64,000 nucleotides of DNA from Maniola hyperantus (lineage: Eukaryota > Arthropoda > Insecta > Lepidoptera > Nymphalidae): NCBI RefSeq assembly GCF_902806685.2, contig NC_048538.1:17608001-17672000 (forward strand), read 5' to 3'. Of the stretch, positions 45,801 through 57,660 are shown piece after piece; positions within the stretch are counted from its first letter, which is position 1; every line of letters begins with the position of its first letter. The translations under genes were made by a program, and so were the position numbers. A model generated the notes under the pieces. It worked only from the letters and a program-made list of their open reading frames with translations. It ran no database searches and was not told the DNA's origin.

Positions 45801-48244
45801 AACACGCTATATTTACACACAGATCCAGTAGTAAGTGGATGGAAGCTTCGTGCATCCAAGAGTCGTGAAGCTATCGCCGCTCGAGTTACGAACACGCTAT
45901 ATTTACACACAGATCCAGTAGTAAGTGGATGGAAGCTTCGTGCATCCAAGAGTCGTGAAGCTATCGCCGCTCGAGTTACGAACACGCTATATTTACACAC
46001 AGATCCAGTAGTAAGTGGATGGAAGCTTCGTGCATCCAAGAGTCGTGAAGCTATCGCCGCTCGAGTTACGAACACGCTATATTTACACACAGATCCAGTA
46101 GTAAGTGGATGGAAGCTTCGTGCATCCAAGAGTCGTGAAGCTATCGCCGCTCGAGTTACGAACACGCTATATTTACACACAGATCCAGTAGTAAGTGGAT
46201 GGAAGCTTCGTGCATCCAAGAGTCGTGAAGCTATCGCCGCTCGAGTTACGAACACGCTATATTTACACACAGATCCAGTAGTAAGTGGATGGAAGCTTCG
46301 TGCATCCAAGAGTCGTGAAGCTATCGCCGCTCGAGTTACGAACACGCTATATTTACACACAGATCCAGTAGTAAGTGGATGGAAGCTTCGTGCATCCAAG
46401 AGTCGTGAAGCTATCGCCGCTCGAGTTACGAACACGCTATATTTACACACAGATCCAGTAGTAAGTGGATGGAAGCTTCGTGCATCCAAGAGTCGTGAAG
46501 CTATCGCCGCTCGAGTTACGAACACGCTATATTTACACACAGATCCAGTAGTAAGTGGATGGAAGCTTCGTGCATCCAAGAGTCGTGAAGCTATCGCCGC
46601 TCGAGTTACGAACACGCTATATTTACACACAGATCCAGTAGTAAGTGGATGGAAGCTTCGTGCATCCAAGAGTCGTGAAGCTATCGCCGCTCGAGTTACG
46701 AACACGCTATATTTACACACAGATCCAGTAGTAAGTGGATGGAAGCTTCGTGCATCCAAGAGTCGTGAAGCTATCGCCGCTCGAGTTACGAACACGCTAT
46801 ATTTACACACAGATCCAGTAGTAAGTGGATGGAAGCTTCGTGCATCCAAGAGTCGTGAAGCTATCGCCGCTCGAGTTACGAACACGCTATATTTACACAC
46901 AGATCCAGTAGTAAGTGGATGGAAGCTTCGTGCATCCAAGAGTCGTGAAGCTATCGCCGCTCGAGTTACGAACACGCTATATTTACACACAGATCCAGTA
47001 GTAAGTGGATGGAAGCTTCGTGCATCCAAGAGTCGTGAAGCTATCGCCGCTCGAGTTACGAACACGCTATATTTACACACAGATCCAGTAGTAAGTGGAT
47101 GGAAGCTTCGTGCATCCAAGAGTCGTGAAGCTATCGCCGCTCGAGTTACGAACACGCTATATTTACACACAGATCCAGTAGTAAGTGGATGGAAGCTTCG
47201 TGCATCCAAGAGTCGTGAAGCTATCGCCGCTCGAGTTACGAACACGCTATATTTACACACAGATCCAGTAGTAAGTGGATGGAAGCTTCGTGCATCCAAG
47301 AGTCGTGAAGCTATCGCCGCTCGAGTTACGAACACGCTATATTTACACACAGATCCAGTAGTAAGTGGATGGAAGCTTCGTGCATCCAAGAGTCGTGAAG
47401 CTATCGCCGCTCGAGTTACGAACACGCTATATTTACACACAGATCCAGTAGTAAGTGGATGGAAGCTTCGTGCATCCAAGAGTCGTGAAGCTATCGCCGC
47501 TCGAGTTACGAACACGCTATATTTACACACAGATCCAGTAGTAAGTGGATGGAAGCTTCGTGCATCCAAGAGTCGTGAAGCTATCGCCGCTCGAGTTACG
47601 AACACGCTATATTTACACACAGATCCAGTAGTAAGTGGATGGAAGCTTCGTGCATCCAAGAGTCGTGAAGCTATCGCCGCTCGAGTTACGAACACGCTAT
47701 ATTTACACACAGATCCAGTAGTAAGTGGATGGAAGCTTCGTGCATCCAAGAGTCGTGAAGCTATCGCCGCTCGAGTTACGAACACGCTATATTTACACAC
47801 AGATCCAGTAGTAAGTGGATGGAAGCTTCGTGCATCCAAGAGTCGTGAAGCTATCGCCGCTCGAGTTACGAACACGCTATATTTACACACAGATCCAGTA
47901 GTAAGTGGATGGAAGCTTCGTGCATCCAAGAGTCGTGAAGCTATCGCCGCTCGAGTTACGAACACGCTATATTTACACACAGATCCAGTAGTAAGTGGAT
48001 GGAAGCTTCGTGCATCCAAGAGTCGTGAAGCTATCGCCGCTCGAGTTACGAACACGCTATATTTACACACAGATCCAGTAGTAAGTGGATGGAAGCTTCG
48101 TGCATCCAAGAGTCGTGAAGCTATCGCCGCTCGAGTTACGAACACGCTATATTTACACACAGATCCAGTAGTAAGTGGATGGAAGCTTCGTGCATCCAAG
48201 AGTCGTGAAGCTATCGCCGCTCGAGTTACGAACACGCTATATTA
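42855..48244. repeat. 90-bp tandem satellite array, ~59.9 copies (right)
   Basis: Same unit in reverse orientation, exactly 27 units longer than the left array apart from one missing T at the outer junction. Units again appear identical. The inner end coincides with the assembly gap and lies within 2 bases of the phase at which the left array ends, so the true length may be greater. Confidence 0.98.
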
Positions 48245-49141
48245 GACTGACTTCTCTCGTAACGCTGATAAGTGATATCTTAAAGGGTTCACATCAGATA
48301 TATTGCTCTAAGTGACAGATAATGTGGTGAAGTTGGAAACCACTTAGTGCGACGTGAGGTGAGAGGCCGGAGGGGCACGGGGGGCGGAGTGGAGGGAACA
48401 GATCCGCAGGTGCCTGTGATTCGCGTGATTGGTGCAATTATTGGCGAGCGTCTGTTGCACCGGCTTTGATGTCTCTCACGAGTCACGTATCGTAGCTCAC
48501 GGGAAATTGCAAGCAATGAATCAAGCCATATTGCCTCAACTCCTCGTGATCAGACGTTAGCTGTTGACGCAAGCACTCCGCCTTTTGCATCTTCCCTCCT
48601 GATGAAGAAGATTGATTACTATGATTTGCAATGTAAATGTACATGTACCTACTCCAAGTAAGAGCTGGAGTCGAGTCGTAAAAGAGTAATGTACGTAGTC
48701 TCAGAGTCACTTTGTCGTTTCATGCTCCTTACACAAGCTGTCTCGCTCGCGAGTCGGGAGTCAGGACCCGGGCGAGTGTGCATTCGCCACGTGTCCCGCG
48801 CCTAGGAACTATTTCAGCCCTGTATTTTCCTTTTAAATAAACTATAAGCACTATTTCCTGACCAAAATAAAACTCACATTCAGCATATTATCTAATTGTT
48901 CAAAACGGAGATTTCTAATGTCCTTGAGTTTGCAAAGTTTATCTCTACATTCAAAGTTTGCAAACGTACTGAAACCGATCCCAGCAACTCTTTTGTCCTT
49001 GCGACTTGCGACTTGCGATTTGCGAGTCAAGCATTAATCAAGCTGTTACATTCTTCAGGTACATACCTGGGTAGTGGGTATAAGCCGCTTATAGCCGTTT
49101 CGTAGCGTTATAAAAAATCCATATCGTTACTATCCATAGGT

Positions 49142-49382
49142 ACTTCCATACTAATATTATAAATGCGTAAGTGTGTCTGTCTGTCTGCTAGCTTTTCACA
49201 CCGACTTCATCCCGGAATATCAAATAATCCCACGGGATTCTTATATGGCCATCCGTTTAACCGATTTACTTATATGAAATTAGGTACAGAGGTAGCTTAC
49301 GTCTCGGAAATTGACATAGGCAACTCTTTGGGATAATGGGATTTTTAAAAAACCTAAATCCACGCGGAAGAAGTCGCGCTAA
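49142..49382 (+). repeat. Common lepidopteran short interspersed repeat (right copy)
   Basis: Starts CATACTAATATTATAAATGC then TAAGTGTGTCTGTCTGTCTG; mirror of 9885-10125. Confidence 0.7.
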
Positions 49383-49561
49383 TATATAATATAATCAATA
49401 GAAACTAAAACAAAGGTTAGCAGAGCTCCTAGCAAATGTGGTTTCCACTTCACTACCTACACGGTAGGTAATTGTATATGTGAACTAGTGTAAGTCAATC
49501 TGTGTAACATTACCCCGGTCCTCCGCAGCCGACCCCTCCAACATTCCTCTGCTGACAGCCA

Positions 49562-49613
49562 CAGATCACAGAGCACAGATCACAGATCACAGATCACAGA
49601 TCACAGATCACAG
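49562..49613. repeat. 7-bp microsatellite (right copy, ~7 units)
   Basis: Units of ACAGATC with one variant (CACAGAGCACAG). The adjoining sequence also lacks about 23 bases of the left arm (GTCGTCGTTCGCCGGTCGG region near 9711-9731). Together these give the 86-base shift between arms. Confidence 0.9.
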
Positions 49614-49828
49614 CTAAGCGCTACTCATCTCGAAACTATTCGTTCAGTTGACGACAATCTAATCATTTGTTAACGTATAAGCCGCAACAGGAGCAGATAC
49701 AAATCCTAAAGGTTGCGGCGTGCGGTTCAAACTTCAAACCCCATCCTTTGTCGTGTACCTATACGCTTAGTTGGACAGGAAAGGGGCATATTCATAGGCA
49801 TAATAGACATAACTATTAACGTGACTAC

Positions 49829-49991
49829 TAGTGAGCCACTGCAGGTCTTCTCTCAGAATGAATAAGGTTCAGGGCAGAGTTTACATGCTGCCTGTCTGCC
49901 TGAGTGCGGATTGAGACATTATGGAGAACTCTCAGGCATGCAGGTTTCCTCACGATGTTTTCCTTCACCGTTAAAGTGATATTTAATTTCA
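49829..49991 (-). mobile_element. Lepidopteran retroposon tail (right copy)
   Basis: Reverse complement of 9190-9352. Confidence 0.65.
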
Positions 49992-50397
49992 AATAGTTCG
50001 TTTTTTGGCAGTTGATTTTTTTGTACAATTAATCAAGACAAAAAATACACGAATAACATTTTCATAATGCAAGAAATAAAAACGAATTATCTAGTCTACA
50101 CTAACAAGTTATAAGGTAAGCCTGTCGAGCTGTACGACTTACGAGTAGCGAGTACCTAGGTAGTAGGTAGGTACGTAGCGTCGGTGCTGCGAGACTCCAC
50201 AACCGGTCTAGACCAGTCGAGACCTTTACATTACAACAGACCTTACAATGTGCTACAATTATTTTAAACGCAATATATTTTTAAATGTAAATGCAATTAT
50301 AATAGATATATCACTAAAGTAGGTAAGATTACCTTTTAACTGCCCTTTGAAAATAATTATTTAATAATACGGAAGCTTATTGTCGCTACTCATGGGC

Positions 50398-50857
50398 AGA
50401 ATATCTCATCGTCAATTCCTCAGTGCCTGAAGACGAAAGTCTAACCAGTTTATTCGTCACGTCCTCACCTATGGCACTATGGTGCTGAAACGTGGACGCT
50501 GACAAACGGCCTTGTTCACAAATTCAAAGTCGCTCAGCGAGCTATGCAGAGGGCCATGTTAGGAGTTTCCCTGAAGGATAAGATCCGGAATGAGGAGATC
50601 CGCAGCAGAACCAAGGTCACTGACATAGCCCAAACTATTAGCAAGCTGAAGTGGCAGTGGGCAGGTCAGGCCTGTCGTAGAGGCGATGGCGATTGGAGCC
50701 GGAAAGTCCTTGAGTGGAGACCGCGTGGAGTGGGACGCCCTCAAGCACGATGGACCGACGATATAAAGAGGACCTGGTGTGGTAGCGCTCTTTAGGGAAG
50801 GCCTATGTCCAACAGTGGACGTCCACAGGCTGATGATGATGATGATGGTGATGATGA
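50398..50857 (+). pseudogene. RTE-type retroposon 3' fragment (right copy)
   Basis: Frames read QCLKTKV, a gap, then LTYG with a frameshift to YGAETWTLT, then AMQRAMLGVSLKDKIRNEEI, SRTKVTDIAQ, KLKWQWAGQACR, KVLEWRPRGVGRPQARW and a stop at about 50795. This is the well-known C-terminal tail of RTE-clade reverse transcriptases in Lepidoptera. After the stop come GGCCTATGTCCAACAGTGG, ACGTCCACAGGC and a TGATGATGATGATGATGG terminal repeat. The catalytic and endonuclease domains are missing, and at least one frameshift is present between LTYG and GAETW. Dead on arrival, 5'-truncated copy. Confidence 0.85.
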
Positions 50858-51570
50858 CAGATATGTATACGAATGGCGTTCGACCGATAGAGAGGGCTAA
50901 TTGGTACCTACTCACTAAGTATACCTATATCTACGCCGCTGACTAAGAATAAATAGGTCGGTTTATCTTGAACAAATGTTCGTTCCATGAATAAGTAACG
51001 TCGAATTGTATTATGTAGCTGGAGGGCTTCTTCAGACATATAAAGTCGATGCAGAGCGAGCCATTCAACAGATGGGACTTTGAATCCTAATATGTTTGGT
51101 GGAACATTCCAATCGACGTGAAATGGATACAAGGGAGTGTAACCGGAGCTACTTTTTCCGTATATAAAAAATAGCATATGCAATGCAATACAGACGCACC
51201 CCTCGCACGTGTCCCGCACGCTCGCACGTGTGCGCGACTCGTGTGACGTCCGCACTCCGCACTCCGCACTCCGCACTCCGCACTCGCAAAACGCTACGTT
51301 ATCCGCCTCCTTGTGAATGGTTTAAAAAACATTATTTATTTTACAGTCAAAATAGCCACCCGACCTGTGCACAAACAAAAACATTTTACTCCGTTTTTTG
51401 CTAACCCTCAATGTAACGGTTGTCGAAGAGCCGATGCCAAATCTTTCAAGATGAAGTGACAATAGACTAAAGTAAGTACTATTGTGCGTAACTCGTAGGT
51501 ACTATAAATAGGTGTTATTGCCTACAATATCTGTGAAGGAGGTCCACTCCCGACGGGAGGCACAAATTCG

Positions 51571-51593
51571 CTGATGAGTCGAACAGATGAAAC
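51571..51593 (+). ncRNA. Hammerhead-like core sequence (right copy)
   Basis: Same motif as 7519-7541 in plus orientation. The strand after GAAAC (GCGCC) could pair weakly with GTGCGT near 51484, but stem I is not formed there. Confidence 0.2.
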
Positions 51594-51681
51594 GCGCCAC
51601 AAAACCTCAAAGTTGCTATTGGAATTGGCAGCAAGCAACTGCATGCAATATACATAGTATGTTATGCAAAAGTGGTGTTAG

Positions 51682-51762
51682 CAAAAAGTAGTAAGTCAAA
51701 GCTTACTAGTTAAGCCTCCTGTGTGGCCGGTCGGGAGTTCGATTCCGAATCCGCACCAGCTT
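51682..51762 (+). ncRNA. tRNA-like SINE head (right copy)
   Basis: Plus-strand counterpart of 7350-7430, with the B-box-like GTTCGATTCC at about 51738-51747 and CACCAGC just after. Transcription cannot be judged. Confidence 0.4.
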
Positions 51763-51846
51763 TTTGAAATTACGTGCGTTTTAAGCTATTGCTATTTTAC
51801 GGCATAAAAAGTAGCTTATCTCACCCCCCAGGTCCAGATCCCTCCA

Positions 51847-52014
51847 TACGATCCATATCCTACGATCCATATCCTACGATCCATATCCTACGATCCATAT
51901 CCTACGATCCATATCCTACGATCCATATCCTACGATCCATATCCTACGATCCATATCATACGATCCATATCCTACGATCCATATCCTACGATCCATATCC
52001 TACGATCCATATCC
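51847..52014. repeat. 14-bp minisatellite, 12 copies (right)
   Basis: Twelve units of TACGATCCATATCC, one with a single variant (CATATCATACG near 51957). Seven more than the left arm. Confidence 0.95.
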
Positions 52015-52414
52015 TAGCTTGCATAGCTTGCATCCCGGGGACGGACATAGGCTACTTCTTATTCCGGAAAATTTAAGAGGTTTTTTGGAGTTTCCAAGGG
52101 ATGTTAGAAACCCTTAATCAAATAACTCATAAAAATAATTCTGTCGATATCAACTTGTACATAATATTCACATTGTTCGACTCGATTAGATATTTACCTA
52201 ATTAGAAATACATTATCCGGAGAGCTGCCTAGTTCCTACCTACCTACTCGCACTCAGTTGATTATTAATTAATAATTGGTAGAGAGTAGCTCAAGTGATT
52301 CATAAAGAAAATTACTAACTGACTTAATATTAAACAAGCAAGTCCAGCGCCGCAGCGGAGCTGTCCGACGGGAATAATCTCTACCTACTTAGTGTAGTAC
52401 ATCCCGCTGTTCGG

Positions 52415-52452
52415 ACCTCCCCGCCTCCCCGCCTCCCCGCCTCCCCGCCTCC
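52415..52452. repeat. 9-bp minisatellite (right copy)
   Basis: Units of CCCCGCCTC, mirror of 6758-6795; copy number equal in both arms. Confidence 0.85.
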
Positions 52453-52614
52453 CTGGCCCTCTGATCGGTCAGTAAATTAACTTCTTAATCCGGAAAGAGT
52501 CTATTTTGTCCGCAGCCCACAATTATAAATTATAACTTAAAAGGGGGAGGTCCGAAGCTAATTAGCTTTAGCTGCGCGAATAGTCTAGACTTCATATTTT
52601 TATGAGACTCTACA

Positions 52615-53271
52615 ATGGCACCTCATTGGCACCGACCCCAAAAAATATTATCATGGAACTATATTAACTCTTGTATACATAATAATATATTCGGTAATAA
52701 ATTAAATTATTTTTTAATTTTTAGTTTAAAGAAGAGCGAGCTCCTGGTATTTAGAGTAGGGTCACAGAAACCAGCTCATGTACCGCCAGTGACGCTGGAG
52801 GGGGTAGAACTTCGGAGGGTGTCGCACTTCAAATACCTTGGTCATATTGTAACTGAGGATTTGAAGGACGACTATGACATGGAGAGAGAAAGGAGAGCTA
52901 TTGCGGTCCGATGTAATATGTTGGCTCGCAGGTTCGCTCGTTGTACTTTAGATGTTAAAATAACACTTTTTAAAGCATTCTGCCAGACATTATACACGTG
53001 CGGCCTGTGGGTCAACTATACACAGAAGACCTACAATGCGCTCCGAGTGCAATACAATAACGCCTTCAGGGTGATGTTGGGGCTCCCCCGACACTGTAGT
53101 GCATCGGCTATGTTTGCGTACGCGTACACGGATGACTTTTATTCAGTCATGCGCAAACGAGTGGCATCGCTGATGCGCAGAGTGAGAGGGAGCACCAACG
53201 CCATACTGAGGGTTGTTAGTGAAAAGCCTGACTGCCGCATATTGCGGCACTGGGTACATACACATGTGTAT
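52615..53271 (+). pseudogene. LINE reverse-transcriptase C-terminal fragment (right copy)
   Basis: Mirror copy of 5939-6595 with the same frame of 219 codons; the stop codon is supplied by the transposon terminal repeat at 53272. The LINE-like part begins near 52725 (KKSELL). Downstream of the inserted transposon, the 3' UTR continues at 55184-55370, with TGGACCACGGTCTGAATTAA and an ATTTTATTTTATTT tail. Both arms share the same truncation and insertion. Confidence 0.75.
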
Positions 53272-53758
53272 TAGGGTGTCCCTTATTTTTCAAAGTTTGA
53301 ATTTTTTAACGCATAGGCTCTAGTTTTGTTTATTTGACCCTAAAACACCCTAATATCAATTTTTTCCTTATTTGGATAACTGCAACCCGTGCCGACTTGA
53401 GTTGGAAAAATGTTCATACAAGTTGCGCTGCAAGTGCCGCGTGGTGCCGCCCCACGCACGCTCTATTTGTCGATTTATCTCGACCTATCATTATTAACAC
53501 GTATTGTTTGATATTTTAAAGATCTCAGTGAAATGGAGAAGCGTTGTAAAAAAGTATTTTCTTAATTGTTCAGGTAAATCACCAAATAACTGATACGAAA
53601 TTACCGTCTAACCATCAAGTTCTCACAGTTCTGTTTTAACATTCGCGAAATCAAGTAAAGTGTTAGTGAAATCACGAATCTTATCATTCAAGAGTGTATT
53701 ACATTCTGAAGAAAGGCTGAAATACCCACCAAAGCTCTTCCTAGCTGTATAAAGAAGC

Positions 53759-54372
53759 TTGTGGATCTTTACCAAGTCTGGCGAGGGGTGCAAAAAAGCA
53801 CAGCATGCTTATAAAAGCTGCGAGGAGAGTTTTCAAAAAGATTTGGATAATTTATTCGATATCATACACGCTGGTGTGGTGGTGATGTCCAGGTTGTTTA
53901 TTGGGTGTAGAGAAAAGTTACTTGAAAAGGATGAAAGGGCAAGACAGAGAAAGATTGAAGAAGAGAAAAAAGAGTCTCAGGCAAACGTCTTTACAGAGGT
54001 AATTGACGTCCTTTTACACAGCATTATACCACCTCAAGAACTAGTAGAACTACACGATATGCCTGCCAGCAATAGGTCATAATTGCGACGATTATCCAAT
54101 CAACGGACCTTTTATTCAACGAATTCGAACACAAATGGGAAAGGATAAAGCGGATTTCATAAAAAAATAATTTCAGTATAACGTGCCCGAAATTGTTACT
54201 GTTTACTGGGATGGAAAACTGTCTCCTGGCCTGTGAGAAGTTCTAAAAAAGAATGCCTGCCAATCCTTACTTCATTTGGAGAAAAGGAGCAGTACTTCCT
54301 TGCAGTACTAAAACTGGACATCTCATCTGACAAAGATCAAGCTAAAACAGTTGCAAACGCACTTTGTGACTA
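53759..54372 (+). pseudogene. Transposase-like remnant, frameshifted (right copy)
   Basis: A 107-codon open frame (53759-54082) is lysine/glutamate-rich with a likely helical stretch (EKDERARQRKIEEEKKES). After a stop at 54080-54082, a further frame around 54190-54372 reads WDGKLSPG, a stop, then with a frameshift LPILTSFGEKEQYFLAVLKL and ends LCD-stop. The WDGKLL / LPVLVS.G.EQLL.VPKL pattern is one I recognise from a family of arthropod transposase-like proteins annotated mostly as uncharacterised. The product is broken by at least one stop and one frameshift, so it is not functional. It lies inside the element with 15-bp terminal repeats, consistent with being its former transposase. Superfamily is not assigned. 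Mirror remnant at 4838-5451 on the minus strand. Confidence 0.55.
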
Positions 54373-54689
54373 GAACCTCAATGATAAGTTAGGTACAAAT
54401 AATGTGCTGGGATACGACATTATCCAATACAGGCAGCTTGAATGGAACTTGTGTAATTTTGGAACAAAAATTACATAGAGAGATGATACTCTTCTTTGCC
54501 GCTATTATGTTTATGAATTGGTTCTTAAGTGTATTTTAATCAAAAATCCACCTCGTTAAAAGTTTAAAGACAACTGGAAAAACATTGACCTTAGTTCTAT
54601 CGTAACATGCAGTGATTTTGTAAAACAATATCTTTATGACGCAACTATTAACGCATTGGCGACGTTTTTTTAAGCATAAACTCCAATAA

Positions 54690-54900
54690 TGTATTATGCG
54701 TGATGATTATCGAACTGATCGAACTATCTATAATTTTACTTATTGTTTTAGCTGAATCATTGAGTATCCATCAAGCGCAAAATTTGTTTTCGAGTTTGAA
54801 AATTCAGCAAAAGCAGTTTTTATTACGCTGTGTTCAAGAACACAAAAAGATGATTCTAGTCTGTAAAAAAGGGACCTTAAGAAGAGAGTATTGTGAATAA
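54690..54900 (+). other. Unrecognised 66-codon open frame inside the DNA transposon
   Basis: Starts with a hydrophobic run (IIELIELSIILLIVLAES) and ends in a basic tail. I recognise no family. It sits in the 3' half of the decayed transposon and may be a chance frame or a remnant of the transposase C-terminus. Mirror frame at 4310-4510 on the minus strand. Confidence 0.25.
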
Positions 54901-55191
54901 ATTATGTAACTTTAACTGTTTAATAAATAAAAGTGTTACTTAAATTTGTCTTTCATCAATATTTACATACAACATTCATATTTACGACGACCTAGCTATT
55001 TATTAAGAAGTACTCAAAGACACCATCTTACATAAACTTTGGGACCCTGTCGGCACGGGTTAACATGAACGTAGGAAGTTAAAATTTTATATTAAGTTAA
55101 GCTTAGTATAATAAACAAAATTGGAGGGTATGCGTTTTGATAACTGCAAAAAAAAAATTTTCGACCATATAAGGGACACCCTAATGTGTAT

Positions 55192-55372
55192 GTACCCAGT
55201 GCCTCAGTGCGTACCGGCAAATATTTAAATTAAGCTTTTTATTTTATTTTTAAATTACATGTAAGTTATACGTACTAACATAGTTTTAAGTCCTACTATT
55301 TACTAACACCATATGGACCACGGTCTGAATTAAAGAAATTTTATTTTATTTTATTTCTTTTTATTTAGTGTT
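55192..55372 (+). mobile_element. LINE 3' UTR and tail (right copy)
   Basis: Mirror of 3835-4016; 3' tail of repeated ATTTT units. Confidence 0.6.
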
Positions 55373-55946
55373 TGTGGCTAGGTATTGAAGTCGGTTTGTA
55401 TTTTTTTGTAAAAAAAAATTATTTCACAATTTTTAGTGGCCCCATGGAATTAAATTATGCTATGACTGGTTAAAAATCTACTGTTTACTAAGCTATTACA
55501 CTGATCGCGAGCAATTTACTCTTATCCGTTGAGGAGTTTCATTATCTGTCTTCGAAGATGCTTAACAGATCTTCACCAAATTTATATGGGACTACCTTTG
55601 AAGTATACCTACCCTTTCAAACGAAAAAATAATTTTCAAAATCGGTCCAGGCGTCTTCGAGTAATAAACTTCACTATCATATTAGAACTAAGAACTATCT
55701 ACCTAAACTACGGCATCAGTGTCCATGCGATGCATTTGCAACAAACAATTTAACTGACTAACTGAAGGATTTGGTATCAGTTAACAACCGCAACCATATC
55801 GATGCGTGAAGAGATCAAGCAGGGGCTCAATATTCGACATCATTTCGAGATATCTGTTTTAGGTAAAAATTTGAGAATCGCAATGATAGCGGGATAGCGG
55901 GATATAACGGGATTTGGATAAGATTAATGCTGTGAATATTTTATTG

Positions 55947-56042
55947 ATGTTTAGGGTTCCGTAGCTGAAAACGAAAAAGGAACCGTTGTAGAATCACTTT
56001 ATTGTCTGTCTGTCTGTCGTGTCTGTCAATTCGAGCGAATCA
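55947..56042 (+). repeat. Fragment of GGTTCCGTA-type lepidopteran repeat (right copy)
   Basis: Mirror image of 3165-3260: TTTAGGGTTCCGTAGCTG followed by TCTGTCTGTCTGTCG. Confidence 0.5.
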
Positions 56043-56149
56043 AAACTTATAGGGTAGTTCCCATTGACCTAGAATCATGAAAGGCAGGTAGCAATCTCTT
56101 ATGGCACAAGTAAAGGAAAATTCACAAAGGTGGCGCTGTTTATAATCAA

Positions 56150-57207
56150 CTAGCTTCTGTCCGCGGCTTCGCCCGCCTGGCCTACAGGAAACAAATGAAA
56201 TTTTTCTTTGGCAAAACCATAGGACTTTCTTATAACCTTTCAACCCTCATTTTACCCCTTTAGACCCGTAAGATTTTCGTAAAATTCTTAGCTGACACCT
56301 ACCTCTAGATAGAACCTACCTTCCAAACTTCAAGTTAACAATAAAAATAATTCCCTATTTTACCACATTTAAGGGGGATTTTCCAAAACAACTTATACAG
56401 ATTTTTATTATTTAAAGCTGACGACCTAAAACAATATGTTGATTTCATGTCTGTAACTTTAAAAATATAGAACTTTCATATAACGTCCCACCCCCATTCC
56501 ACCCGCTTGGGGAAGGATTTTCTGAAAACCGTTTCTTCTCCTACGTCTCATAAAGAACCTACTTTCCGAATTTCAAGTTAACAATAATAAAAACTTTCCC
56601 ATACAAACTTTCATCCCCTATTTTACCACCCTTAGGGGGAGTTTTTCCAGAATAACTTCTACAGGTTTTATTATTTAAAACTAATAACCTCAATCTCGAT
56701 TTTTCACGTCTGTAACTTCAAAAACCTAGGACTTTCATATAACTTTCCAACCCCCATTTCATCCCTTTAGGGGGCGATTTTCTCATAGTCGTTTCTTAGC
56801 TGACACCTCACCTCAATAAAAAACCTACTTTCCAAATTTCAAGTTAATAATATCAATAATTAAAACTTTCATTCAAACATCATTTCATACAAACATTCAT
56901 CCCCTATTTTACCACCCTTATGGGCCAATTTCCAAAAATCCTGAAACACGTATTTCTTCATTTGTGACCGAAAACCCAAATACCAATTTTCGTGCAAATT
57001 ACTTGAAAAATGACGGACTTTTATATAAACTTCCATCCCCCATTTAACCCACTTAGGGGTGGAATTTCGAAAAGTCCTTTCTTAGTGGACACCTACTCAT
57101 TACAAAGAATAGACCCTCCAAATTTCATCTCTCTAGGACCAGCGGTTTAGGCTGTGCGTTGATTATATGTCAGTCAGTCAGGACTTTGAATTTTATATAA
57201 TATATAG
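56150..57207 (-). repeat. Dispersed repeat built of ~260-bp modules (right copy)
   Basis: Reverse complement of 2000-3057, with a one-base difference in a T run near 56281. Confidence 0.7.
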
Positions 57208-57524
57208 ATAGATTTGAAAATGTTTACTTGTAGGTACTAGTTTGAGACGCCCTGTTTGGTCAAAAATTATATATGTATACAAAGACCTACGTAGTACGTA
57301 CCTCTCAGCAGTTGACTTGTCAGTTGTCAGTGGTCAGCACAGAGTGCAATGTTCGGTCAGTGAAGAAACAAGTGATCTGCTCCTGAGCACCTACCTACAC
57401 GCCGGGATAACCGTATACCTACTTACCCAAACTACGTCTATCTACATCAGCAGCATCTACCAGTTGCGACTCCAGGTCCAGAGGCCAGAGTCTCTGCAGG
57501 TGACTGAATAAGGTGTAAATCGTC

Positions 57525-57660
57525 GCCATTATTATTACTTTGATTATTATAATTCTTTATTTCAGGCCGTGGCCCATGTGGTGTTAGTAAATAAGTACCT
57601 ACACAATATTTAAAAACTTAAGAACTATGTTAGTACGAACAGCTTACATGTAATTAAATA
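57525..57660 (-). mobile_element. Solo LINE 3' end (right copy)
   Basis: Reverse complement of the element at 1545-1680. Confidence 0.6.

Larger units (their letters stand above)
53272..55183 (+). mobile_element. Decayed DNA transposon with 8-bp target duplication (right copy)
   Basis: Mirror copy of 4025-5938. Ends TAGGGTGTCCCTTAT (53272) and ATAAGGGACACCCTA (to 55183); target duplication ATGTGTAT at 53264-53271 and 55184-55191. The insertion sits beside the centre of a palindrome in the LINE: removing the element and one duplication leaves ACTGGGTACATACACA joined to its own complement. Confidence 0.8.

Noticed and set aside
42901..48244. CRISPR-like array of regular repeats
   Set aside because: Units abut without distinct spacers, are all identical, and the genome is eukaryotic.
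42639..48245. Open frames of over 1860 codons on both strands through the right array
   Set aside because: Same cause; both strands open at once, and the frames run through the N gap.
51682..51762. Functional tRNA gene
   Set aside because: Only the T-arm/B-box part is convincing; no cloverleaf or A box could be assembled.
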